A DNA stretch of 6,424 nt from the NCBI GenBank assembly GCA_021443125.1, contig JABUUQ010000002.1:1116149-1122572 (forward strand). The letters are read 5' to 3'. The notes beneath the pieces are model-generated. The model made no database searches. It was given only the letters and a program-made list of their open reading frames with translations, and was not told the origin of the DNA. The translations under genes and the position numbers were made by a program. This stretch comes from Bacteroidales bacterium (lineage in GTDB: Bacteria; Bacteroidota; Bacteroidia; Bacteroidales; P3). Each line of letters starts with the position of its first letter. Positions within the stretch are counted from its first letter, which is position 1. Shown here piece by piece: positions 1 through 5,552 of the stretch.

Positions 1-434
1 GTATCCGGCAAAACCCAGTTTTCACTTGAACGAACAAGACGACCATACTGGAATCCAGCACCAAGGGTTATGCCTCCAGTCTTATCTATCCAATGTAGCA
101 TCAAAGGAATGTCTATATAATCGAGTTTCGCCTCATATTTGAAAGGGTCTGCATACTTTACCTCTTTTGCTCCTCTTGTTGCATAGTTTATTTCCAAAGA
201 TGCTGCCAGCCCTTCATTAGGTTTGTCTGCATTGAATGGTATCATAGCACCGATACCTGCTGTAAAACCCACTTTCTTAAAGCCATACACCTCATCGCCG
301 TCTATTTGTGCAACGTTTCCTCCTGCAGATACAAAACCTTTGAAGAATTGCGCCATTGCGTTATTGCTTGCCACACACATAAAAGCACAAAACAATATGG
401 TATATGCTATTTTTCTATAATTTATCAGTCTCAT
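1..434 (-). CDS. PorT-like outer-membrane beta-barrel protein, N-terminal part (runs off window)
   Basis: A reading frame starts at the ATG at 434 and stays open for 144 codons to the left edge, so the C-terminus is missing. Seen: residues 1-28 form a typical signal peptide (basic RLINYRK start, hydrophobic core TILFCAFMCVA, and AMA-Q at the probable cleavage site after Ala28). The mature part begins FFKGFVSAGGN and alternates short strand-like stretches with Gly/aromatic turns, including GFTAGIGAMIPF, AASLEINYATRGAK, LDYIDIPLML and LGAGFQYGRLV. This pattern of 'K.GF.AG', 'E..Y..rGAK', 'L.Y..IPL..' and 'GaG.qyg.L' matches the outer-membrane beta-barrel family that includes PorT (PF13568), usually about 200-250 residues. 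Inferred: exported by Sec and folded into the outer membrane; its specific role is unknown. It lies 41 bp after trmH on the same strand and may share its transcript. No Shine-Dalgarno is visible before the ATG, which is common in Bacteroidota. Confidence 0.85.
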   Translation of the reverse strand, partial: MRLINYRKIAYTILFCAFMCVASNNAMAQFFKGFVSAGGNVAQIDGDEVYGFKKVGFTAGIGAMIPFNADKPNEGLAASLEINYATRGAKEVKYADPFKYEAKLDYIDIPLMLHWIDKTGGITLGAGFQYGRLVRSSENWVLPD

Positions 435-475
435 TTTCAAAATATATTACGTTTCTATAAAAACGCTTTCCTTTC

Positions 476-1183
476 CTACTTATTGTTCAAGCCCATTCGG
501 GTAAGTATTTCTTTTTCTATTCTGTCTGGATACTTGATACTTTCCAAAGTCCACTGAATCAATGTATCCAACTGCTGTTCCTTGCTAATATGCCAATCAA
601 TATCAGAATTTCTCAACTTATCTGTCAAATAGTGCAGTGTGATTGCTGCCGAAACAGAGATATTGAAACTTTCCGTAAATCCATACATAGGGATTTTCAT
701 AAAGCAATCGGCGTTTTCTATGGCGTCCTTGCTTATCCCATCCACTTCTGAACCAAAAACTATTGCAGTCTTCTCGTTGATATCCACATCTTGAAGGTTT
801 ATATCGTTTTTGTATGGCATTGTGGCAATTATTTTATAGCCTTGCTTTCTTAAATCATTGAAACATTCAACGGTATTATTTTCAAATTTATTGTATTTCT
901 TTATGTTAAGCCATTTGTTTGCCCCTAAAGATATGTCATCGGTAACCTCAAAGGAGTTGTTATTCTCCACTACCCTGACTTCCTGCAATCCCAAGCAGTC
1001 GCAAGTTCTTAATACCGCAGAAGCATTTTGTGCTTTGTGTATATTCTCTATCACAGGCACAAACCAATCGGTTCTAAAAGCGATATTTTTTTCTATAAGC
1101 TCTTTTCTGTTTGGAGTAATGAACTCCGACAAATGAGAATAGAAGTCTTGTCTTTGTTCTAAATCTAAATTTTTATATAGCAT
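476..1183 (-). CDS. trmH: SpoU/TrmH-family tRNA (guanosine-2'-O-)-methyltransferase
   Basis: The 235-residue product is predicted to transfer a methyl group from S-adenosylmethionine to a ribose 2'-OH of RNA, most likely G18 in the tRNA D-loop. It belongs to the SPOUT (alpha/beta knot) class. The three SpoU motifs are present in order. Motif 1 is NIHKAQNASAVLRTCD (about 47-62), with Asn53 and the catalytic-type Arg59. Motif 2 is IVFGSEVDGIS (141-151). Motif 3 is IPMYGFTESFNISVSAAI (164-181), with Ser172 and Asn174, which line the knot and SAM pocket in the family. The length is close to the roughly 230 residues of E. coli TrmH, and there is a basic/helical C-terminal tail (about 200-235), as in TrmH rather than the shorter TrmL. 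It starts 17 bp after the crcB stop, so the two are probably co-transcribed. The exact target nucleotide is inferred; another tRNA or rRNA 2'-O-methylation site is possible. Confidence 0.92.
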   Translation of the reverse strand: MLYKNLDLEQRQDFYSHLSEFITPNRKELIEKNIAFRTDWFVPVIENIHKAQNASAVLRTCDCLGLQEVRVVENNNSFEVTDDISLGANKWLNIKKYNKFENNTVECFNDLRKQGYKIIATMPYKNDINLQDVDINEKTAIVFGSEVDGISKDAIENADCFMKIPMYGFTESFNISVSAAITLHYLTDKLRNSDIDWHISKEQQLDTLIQWTLESIKYPDRIEKEILTRMGLNNK

Positions 1184-1200
1184 AGCATTATATTAAAGTA

Positions 1201-1569
1201 TCATCTTATTATCAAACGGCCGACATAAAACAGCAGCATACCCAACACCAAATTCAGCGTCATATAGGCTATCATCAGCAAAAACTGCGATTTCATAAGA
1301 CCATAACTTTCGTTTATGAAGGTAGAGAATGTTGTAAATCCTCCGCAAAATCCCGTTACAAGCAATAGCAATAAAGAAGAATTCATGGCAGTATTCTTTT
1401 CGGCATAACCACAAAGAATTCCAACAAAAAAGCAACCCAATACATTGACCAGCAATGTACCCCAAGGCAAAGTGTTGGAAAACCAATGGGCAGATAATTG
1501 GGAAAACAAATACCTGCACCCTCCTCCAAAAAAGCTTCCCGATGCCACAATAAGAAATTCCTTTAACAT
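1201..1569 (-). CDS. crcB: Fluoride ion channel CrcB/Fluc
   Basis: This 122-residue inner-membrane protein is of the Fluc/CrcB family, which works as a dual-topology dimer to export toxic fluoride. Four hydrophobic segments are visible at about 4-22, 34-56, 65-84 and 92-118. The family hallmarks are present: GGGCRY with Arg19, the GTLLVNVLG segment with the pore Asn42, and the TM3 break GFCGGFTTFSTF (73-84). The latter holds the two phenylalanines Phe81 and Phe84 that match the fluoride-coordinating 'Phe box', and the TTFST turn that binds the structural Na+. The length is normal for the family and there is a single gene, consistent with a homodimer. The start at 1569 is supported by a purine-rich AAGGAAG (plus-strand CTTCCTT, 1578-1584) 8 bases upstream. 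It is the first gene of the leftward set crcB-trmH-outer membrane protein. No recognisable fluoride riboswitch precedes it. Confidence 0.95.
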   Translation of the reverse strand: MLKEFLIVASGSFFGGGCRYLFSQLSAHWFSNTLPWGTLLVNVLGCFFVGILCGYAEKNTAMNSSLLLLLVTGFCGGFTTFSTFINESYGLMKSQFLLMIAYMTLNLVLGMLLFYVGRLIIR

Positions 1570-1581
1570 CTTTTATTCTTC

Positions 1582-1644
1582 CTTGCTTTTAATTTACTGA
1601 AACTTGCTTTTAATTTTTTATTCCTTCGTTTTAATTTTCTCTTT
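1582..1644. repeat. Three 21-bp-period AT-rich direct repeats in the crcB leader
   Basis: The plus strand reads CTTGCTTTTAATTT at 1582-1595 and again at 1603-1616, and the near-copy CTTCGTTTTAATTT (GC swapped to CG) at 1624-1637. The starts are exactly 21 bases apart. The rest of each 21-bp unit is AT-rich and not well conserved. The array sits between the predicted crcB start of transcription (near 1663) and the crcB start codon, so it would be transcribed into the leader. The 21-bp period equals two helical turns, so the motifs face the same side of the DNA. Confidence 0.75.
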
Positions 1645-1669
1645 CTTTGTTTGTGAAAATTAGAAAATG

Positions 1670-1677
1670 CAAAGATA
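1670..1677 (-). promoter_or_regulatory. Bacteroidetes-type -7 element (TATCTTTG) for crcB
   Basis: The minus strand reads TATCTTTG, an exact match to the Bacteroidetes primary-sigma -7 consensus TAnnTTTG. The expected -33 position, about 19 bp upstream (near 1697-1700), reads only TTCA, a weak match to TTTG. If used, transcription would start near 1663 and give a leader of about 94 nt before crcB. Confidence 0.5.
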
Positions 1678-1722
1678 AAAATATTATTGTAAATAGTGAA
1701 AAATAAATTAAAAACAATAGGC

Positions 1723-1731
1723 TGTGGATAA
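1723..1731 (-). other. Perfect DnaA box (TTATCCACA)
   Basis: The plus strand reads TGTGGATAA, so the minus strand carries TTATCCACA, the high-affinity DnaA 9-mer with no mismatch. It lies in the AT-rich divergent intergenic region, between the two outward -7 elements. I found no second perfect box nearby. A lone 9-mer can occur by chance, so DnaA binding here is a hypothesis. Confidence 0.45.
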
Positions 1732-1771
1732 GTTTTTGTTGGCAAAACAGCTTTTTGTCATTTTTTTTTCT

Positions 1772-1779
1772 TACTTTTG
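1772..1779 (+). promoter_or_regulatory. Bacteroidetes-type -7 element (TACTTTTG) for etfB-etfA-acd
   Basis: TACTTTTG is an exact match to TAnnTTTG on the plus strand. A T-run ending in TTG (1752-1757) lies 14 bp upstream, closer than the usual 19-21 bp for a -33 element, so the upstream half is weak. Transcription would start near 1786, giving a leader of about 56 nt before etfB. Confidence 0.55.
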
Positions 1780-1800
1780 CATTTGATTAACTGGTCTTTT

Positions 1801-1839
1801 ATGCGAAACAATCACAAAAAGACACAAACAATTTTATAA
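1801..1839 (+). other. Possible 12-codon upstream ORF (MRNNHKKTQTIL) before etfB
   Basis: An ATG at 1801 opens a 12-residue frame that ends with TAA at 1837-1839, 2 bases before the etfB ATG and in a different frame. It falls inside the predicted etfB leader. The short distance would allow re-initiation or translational coupling. It lacks a clear ribosome binding site and may be chance. Confidence 0.25.
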
Positions 1840-1841
1840 AT

Positions 1842-2711
1842 ATGAGTTTGAAAATAGTAGTTTTAGCAAAGCAGGTGCCAGATACAAGAAATGTTGGCAA
1901 AGATGCTATGACTCCAGAAGGAACAGTCAACAGACAAGCATTGCCTGCGATTTTTAATCCTGAAGATTTGAACGCTTTGGAAATGGCTCTTGAAATCAAA
2001 GACAGAGTACCTGGCTCAACTATCACAGTTGTAACTATGGGACCTGGCAGAGCAGCAGAAATAATAAGAGATTCTATGTTTAGAGGTGCTGACAATGGTG
2101 TTGTACTTTCAGACAGAAAACTTGGTGGTAGCGACACATTGGCTACATCTTACGCAATATCTCAAGCAGTAAGAAAAGTGGGTAAGGCTGATATAGTTTT
2201 TGGCGGACGACAAGCTATAGACGGAGACACAGCACAAGTTGGTCCTCAAACAGCTGAGAAACTTGAAATTCCACAAGTAACCTATGCAGAAGAAATAATA
2301 GATGTTACCGACAAAGACATAACTATAAAACGCCGTTTGGAAAGAGGTGTTGAGGTTGTAAAGGCAGAATATCCTCTATTGGTTACTGTACATTCTTCTG
2401 CAAAACCTTGTCGTTTCTATAATGCAAAACGTGTTATGAAATACAAAAAAGCTTTCTCTAAATCAGAGGCAGAAGCTAATGGATTCGACACTAATCTTTG
2501 GAATGAGTTCCCATATCTTAAGATAGAGGAATGGAGCGCTGCAGATGCAGGCTGTGAAGATGACAGAATAGGTCTTGCAGGTTCTCCAACAAAGGTTAAA
2601 AAGATTGACAACGTTGTTCTTACACAAAAAGAAAATGTTACCTTAGAGCCAACTGACGAAAACATTGACTCTCTTGTAAAACAACTAATAGATACACACA
2701 TAATAGGATAA
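1842..2711 (+). CDS. etfB: Electron transfer flavoprotein beta subunit (EtfB/FixA family)
   Basis: The 289-residue product is the beta half of the soluble EtfAB heterodimer, which moves electrons between acyl-CoA dehydrogenases and other redox partners. Seen: the N-terminal strand MSLKIVVLAKQVPDT (typical ETF-beta start), VVTMGPGRAAE (63-73) with RGADNGVVL (81-89), and the nucleotide-binding stretch GGRQAIDGDTAQVGPQTAE (121-139). A signature-like region IKRRLERGVEVV..YPLLVTV (162-183) follows, then GLAGSPTKVKK (244-254). The DGDTAQVGP and AGSPTKV wording resembles EtfB of strict anaerobes more than the mitochondrial type, in which this subunit binds AMP. The C-terminal tail past residue 255 would wrap onto EtfA in known structures. 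The length is slightly above the common 250-265. The start at 1842 is chosen because it gives the canonical N-terminus; the ATG at 1801 is out of frame. etfA follows after 4 bp, so the two are tightly coupled. Confidence 0.96.
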   Translation: MSLKIVVLAKQVPDTRNVGKDAMTPEGTVNRQALPAIFNPEDLNALEMALEIKDRVPGSTITVVTMGPGRAAEIIRDSMFRGADNGVVLSDRKLGGSDTLATSYAISQAVRKVGKADIVFGGRQAIDGDTAQVGPQTAEKLEIPQVTYAEEIIDVTDKDITIKRRLERGVEVVKAEYPLLVTVHSSAKPCRFYNAKRVMKYKKAFSKSEAEANGFDTNLWNEFPYLKIEEWSAADAGCEDDRIGLAGSPTKVKKIDNVVLTQKENVTLEPTDENIDSLVKQLIDTHIIG

Positions 2712-2715
2712 GGAT

Positions 2716-3741
2716 ATGAATAACGTATTTGTTTACTGTGAAATAACAGAAGAAAATTATATAGCAGACGTAAGTCTTGAGCTTATATCAAAAGCAAGAA
2801 AACTTGCAAACACTTTGGGTGTCAAACTTGAAGCTATTGTTGCCGGAAGCAATGTAAACGATTTGGAGAAAAGTCTTTATCCTTATGGTGTAGATATCAT
2901 AAACTATGCTGATGATGCTCGTTTGTTCCCTTATCAAACATTGCCTCACTTCTCTATAGTTACAAAACTTATCAAGGAAAAAGAACCACAAATAATTTTG
3001 TTTGGAGCAACAAGCGTAGGCAGAGACCTTGCACCAAGAGTTGCATCTTATCTTCGTTGTGGTCTTACTGCAGACTGTACTTCATTGGAAATAGGCGAAT
3101 ATGAAGATAAGAAAGAAAACAAAGTAATAAACAATTTGCTTTATCAGATACGTCCTGCTTTTGGTGGAAACATCATTGCAACTATCGTAAATCCATACAC
3201 TCGTCCTCAAATGGCTACAGTTAGAGAAGGTGTCATGAAAAAAGAAATCTTCTCTGAATCTCACAAAGGTGAAGTTATAAAACTTGATGTTAGCAAATAT
3301 GTTTCTGAGTCAGACTTTTGTATAAAGATACTTGAAAGACATATTGAGCAACAAAAGATAAACATAAAGGGTGCTCAAATAATCGTTTGTGGCGGTTATG
3401 GTATGGCTTCTAAACCTGAAGGCTTCAAACTATTGCATGAATTGGCAGATGTTCTTGGTGGAGAAGTTGGTGCTACACGTGCTGCCGTTGATGCTGGCAT
3501 GACAGAACATGAACGTCAAGTGGGACAAACAGGAGTAACAGTAAGGCCAAAACTTTATATAGGTTGTGGCGTGTCTGGTGCTGTTCAACATAGAGCAGGT
3601 ATGGATCAATCTTCAAAAATCATAAGCATAAACACAGATGTAAATGCTCCTATCAATTCTATAGCAGACTATACGATTATAGGTGATGCTTTTGAAGTTA
3701 TTCCAAAGCTTATACAATATTACAAGAAAAATAGCAAATAA
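2716..3741 (+). CDS. etfA: Electron transfer flavoprotein alpha subunit (EtfA/FixB family)
   Basis: The 341-residue product is the FAD-binding partner of EtfB. The N-terminal domain (about 1-200) has the fold shared with EtfB and includes LFGATSVGRDLAPRVASYL (95-113), a stretch conserved across ETF-alpha. The C-terminal domain (about 215-335, PF00766) binds FAD: IIVCGGYGM (222-230), GATRAAVDAG (252-261) with Arg255, which contacts the flavin in characterised ETFs, VGQTG (269-273), and the signature LYIGCGVSGAVQH (280-292). These are followed by INTDVNAPI (305-313) and a Gly-Asp at 323-324. All expected FAD contacts are present, so it should be functional. An AGGA (2705-2708) just before the etfB stop lies 7 bases from the ATG, which suggests translational coupling with etfB. 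No iron-sulphur or ferredoxin fusion is present, and there is no ETF-quinone oxidoreductase gene in the window. Confidence 0.97.
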   Translation: MNNVFVYCEITEENYIADVSLELISKARKLANTLGVKLEAIVAGSNVNDLEKSLYPYGVDIINYADDARLFPYQTLPHFSIVTKLIKEKEPQIILFGATSVGRDLAPRVASYLRCGLTADCTSLEIGEYEDKKENKVINNLLYQIRPAFGGNIIATIVNPYTRPQMATVREGVMKKEIFSESHKGEVIKLDVSKYVSESDFCIKILERHIEQQKINIKGAQIIVCGGYGMASKPEGFKLLHELADVLGGEVGATRAAVDAGMTEHERQVGQTGVTVRPKLYIGCGVSGAVQHRAGMDQSSKIISINTDVNAPINSIADYTIIGDAFEVIPKLIQYYKKNSK

Positions 3742-3770
3742 ATTTACGAACAAAAAAAGAGACAAAATAT

Positions 3771-5486
3771 ATGGCTAATTTTTTTGATGACAATGAAGGA
3801 TTGAAGTTTCAGCTTAGCAATCCTATGATGCAGGAAATCATCCGTTTGAAAGAAAGAGACTACGCTGACTATGGCAAATATGATTATGCTCCAAAGGACT
3901 ATGAAGATGCTGTAGATTCATACCAAAGAGTGCTTTCTCTTATAGGCGAAATCTCTGGAGAAGTTCTTGCAAATAATGCTGAAAGTGTAGATAACCAAGG
4001 CGTTAGAATAGAAAACAATGCAATTATTTATGCCGACGGAACAAAAGAAAATCATAAAAAACTTACAGATGCAGGTGTTTATGGTCTTTCTCTGCCAAGA
4101 CAATATGGTGGTTTGAATTTCTCTTATGTTCCTTACGTTATGGCAGCCGAAATCGTTTCTCGTGGAGATTGTGGCTTTGCTAACATTTGGGGCTTACAAG
4201 ACTGTGCAGAAACTATTTATGAATTTGCAAACGATGAGATAAAAGACAAGTATCTTCCTATGATCAACCAAGGCTATACTTGTTCTATGGACCTTACTGA
4301 ACCTGATGCTGGTAGCGATTTGCAAAGTGTTCGTCTTAAGGCAACATTCGATGAAGCCAACAATTGCTGGCGTTTGAATGGTGTTAAGCGTTTCATCACT
4401 AACGGCGACGCAGACATAAAGCTTGTTTTGGCTCGTAGTGAAGAAGGCACAACCGACGGTAGAGGTCTATCATATTTTGTTTATGACCGCAGAGACGGAG
4501 GCGTTACTATTCGTAGAACAGAAAACAAACTTGGTATTCATGGTTCTCCAACAGGCGAATTGGTATTCAACAATGCTCCTGCCCAACTTGTAGGTGAAAG
4601 AAAGCTTGGTCTTATAAAATATGTAATGGCTTTGATGAATGGTGCTCGTTTGGGTGTTGGTGCTCAAAGTGTAGGCCTTTCAGAAGCAGCATATAGAGAA
4701 GCTCTTCAATATGCAAAAGAAAGAGAACAGTTTGGCAAGGCTATCATCAATTTTGAACAAGTAAAAGAAATGCTTGCCAAGATGAGAGCAAAGACAGATG
4801 CCACAAGAGCTTTGCTTTATGAGACTGCAAGATGTGTAGATATCTACAAATCTTATGAGGCTATCTCTCGCGAAAGAAAACTTGAGGCAGAAGAACGTCA
4901 AACACTTAAAACATACACTCGTTTGGCAGATATGTTCACTCCTCTTCTAAAACTATTCTCTTCTGAATATGCAAACCAAAACACTTACGACTGCATACAA
5001 GTTTATGGCGGTAGTGGTTTTATGAGAGACTATCCTTGCGAAAGAATGTATCGTGATGCTCGTATCTTGACAATCTACGAAGGCACTTCTCAACTTCAGG
5101 TTGTTGCTGCCATTCGTGGTGTTATCTCTGGAGGTTTCCTAAACAGAATAAAAGAATACGAAGCAATGGAGGCAGACAGCAAGTTCGATTCAATGAAGAG
5201 TGTTCTTGTATCTCTTCGCCAAGATTTTGAAGCTTGCGTTGAAAAGATAAATGCTTTTGGCACAACATCTGCAGCTCACGAATTCAATTCAAGACGTTTG
5301 GTTGAAATTGCTGGTTACATCATTATGGCTCATCTTCTAATTATCGACGCAAACAGAGACGAACAATTTATGGCTTCTGCAAGAATAATGACAAAGATGG
5401 CTCAAGAACAAGTAGCAGAAAGAAAAGCATTTATAGATAACTTCCAAGAGTCAGACCTTGAAGACTACAATGCTTTGGCAAAATAA
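3771..5486 (+). CDS. Acyl-CoA dehydrogenase, large form with C-terminal extension
   Basis: This 571-residue FAD enzyme should interconvert an acyl-CoA and its 2-enoyl-CoA, with EtfAB as electron partner. An N-terminal helical domain (about 45-165) is followed by the middle beta domain, with DLTEPDAGSD (174-183) and WRLNGVKRFITNGDAD (200-215). LGIHGSPT (254-261) comes next, and then the C-terminal helical domain with ARLGVGAQSVGLSEAAY (292-308) and the ACAD signature QVYGGSGFMRDYPCER (410-425). Glu437 in IYEGTSQLQ (435-443) sits where the catalytic base is in short/medium-chain enzymes. About 120 residues follow this motif, where a normal 380-residue enzyme would end, and there are about 45 extra residues at the N-terminus. 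This size and the 'KLGIHGSPT' segment match the roughly 570-600-residue subfamily that includes DmdC-type enzymes (C-terminal domain like PF12806). Substrate chain length cannot be read from the sequence. It lies 29 bp after etfA, in the same operon. Confidence 0.93.
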   Translation: MANFFDDNEGLKFQLSNPMMQEIIRLKERDYADYGKYDYAPKDYEDAVDSYQRVLSLIGEISGEVLANNAESVDNQGVRIENNAIIYADGTKENHKKLTDAGVYGLSLPRQYGGLNFSYVPYVMAAEIVSRGDCGFANIWGLQDCAETIYEFANDEIKDKYLPMINQGYTCSMDLTEPDAGSDLQSVRLKATFDEANNCWRLNGVKRFITNGDADIKLVLARSEEGTTDGRGLSYFVYDRRDGGVTIRRTENKLGIHGSPTGELVFNNAPAQLVGERKLGLIKYVMALMNGARLGVGAQSVGLSEAAYREALQYAKEREQFGKAIINFEQVKEMLAKMRAKTDATRALLYETARCVDIYKSYEAISRERKLEAEERQTLKTYTRLADMFTPLLKLFSSEYANQNTYDCIQVYGGSGFMRDYPCERMYRDARILTIYEGTSQLQVVAAIRGVISGGFLNRIKEYEAMEADSKFDSMKSVLVSLRQDFEACVEKINAFGTTSAAHEFNSRRLVEIAGYIIMAHLLIIDANRDEQFMASARIMTKMAQEQVAERKAFIDNFQESDLEDYNALAK

Positions 5487-5506
5487 ACGATAACAAAATA
5501 ATTTAT

Positions 5507-5539
5507 GGGACTCTATTGTTTTAGGGTCCCTTTTCTTTT
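5507..5539 (+). terminator. Rho-independent terminator of the etfB-etfA-acd operon
   Basis: GGGACTCTA (5507-5515) pairs with TAGGGTCCC (5522-5530) over 9 base pairs with a single U-G wobble, around the 6-base loop TTGTTT. The run TTTTCTTTT (5531-5539) follows at once. This is a strong intrinsic terminator on the plus strand, placed 20 bases after the acyl-CoA dehydrogenase stop. The minus strand lacks a U-tract on the other side, so it acts in one direction only. Confidence 0.88.
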
Positions 5540-5552
5540 ATACATAATAACA

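Noticed and set aside
435..446. Promoter-like TATATTTTG on the minus strand before the beta-barrel gene
   Set aside because: One base longer than TAnnTTTG and only about 4 bases from the ATG, which would leave essentially no leader.
450..465. Small hairpin (CGTTT/AAACG, 6-base loop) between trmH and the beta-barrel gene
   Set aside because: Five weak base pairs and no clean U-tract; too weak to call a terminator.
223..557. Two overlapping plus-strand frames (223-420 and 306-557)
   Set aside because: They lie opposite the beta-barrel gene and the end of trmH, both of which have recognisable products; the translations show no family features.
1193..1519. 108-codon minus-strand frame inside crcB
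   Set aside because: It lies within crcB in another frame; crcB has clear family motifs and this frame has none.
1570..1700. Fluoride riboswitch upstream of crcB
   Set aside because: The minus-strand leader is A/T-rich and lacks the GC-rich pseudoknot core that defines the class; no matching stem was found.
1563..1745. 60-codon minus-strand frame rich in Lys/Arg with KLKA repeats, overlapping the crcB start
   Set aside because: It is a by-product of the AT-rich 21-bp repeats, overlaps the predicted promoter and crcB leader, and its low-complexity translation resembles no known protein.
1799..2137. 112-codon minus-strand frame opposite etfB
   Set aside because: Antisense shadow of a strongly supported coding gene; the Ser/Pro/Leu-rich translation is typical of reverse-strand reading.
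3754..3766. AAAAAGAGACAAA before the dehydrogenase, resembling AAAAAGACACAAA (1816-1828) before etfB
   Set aside because: The distances to the start codons differ (4 versus 13 bases), and A-rich leaders are common in this group, so the likeness is probably compositional.
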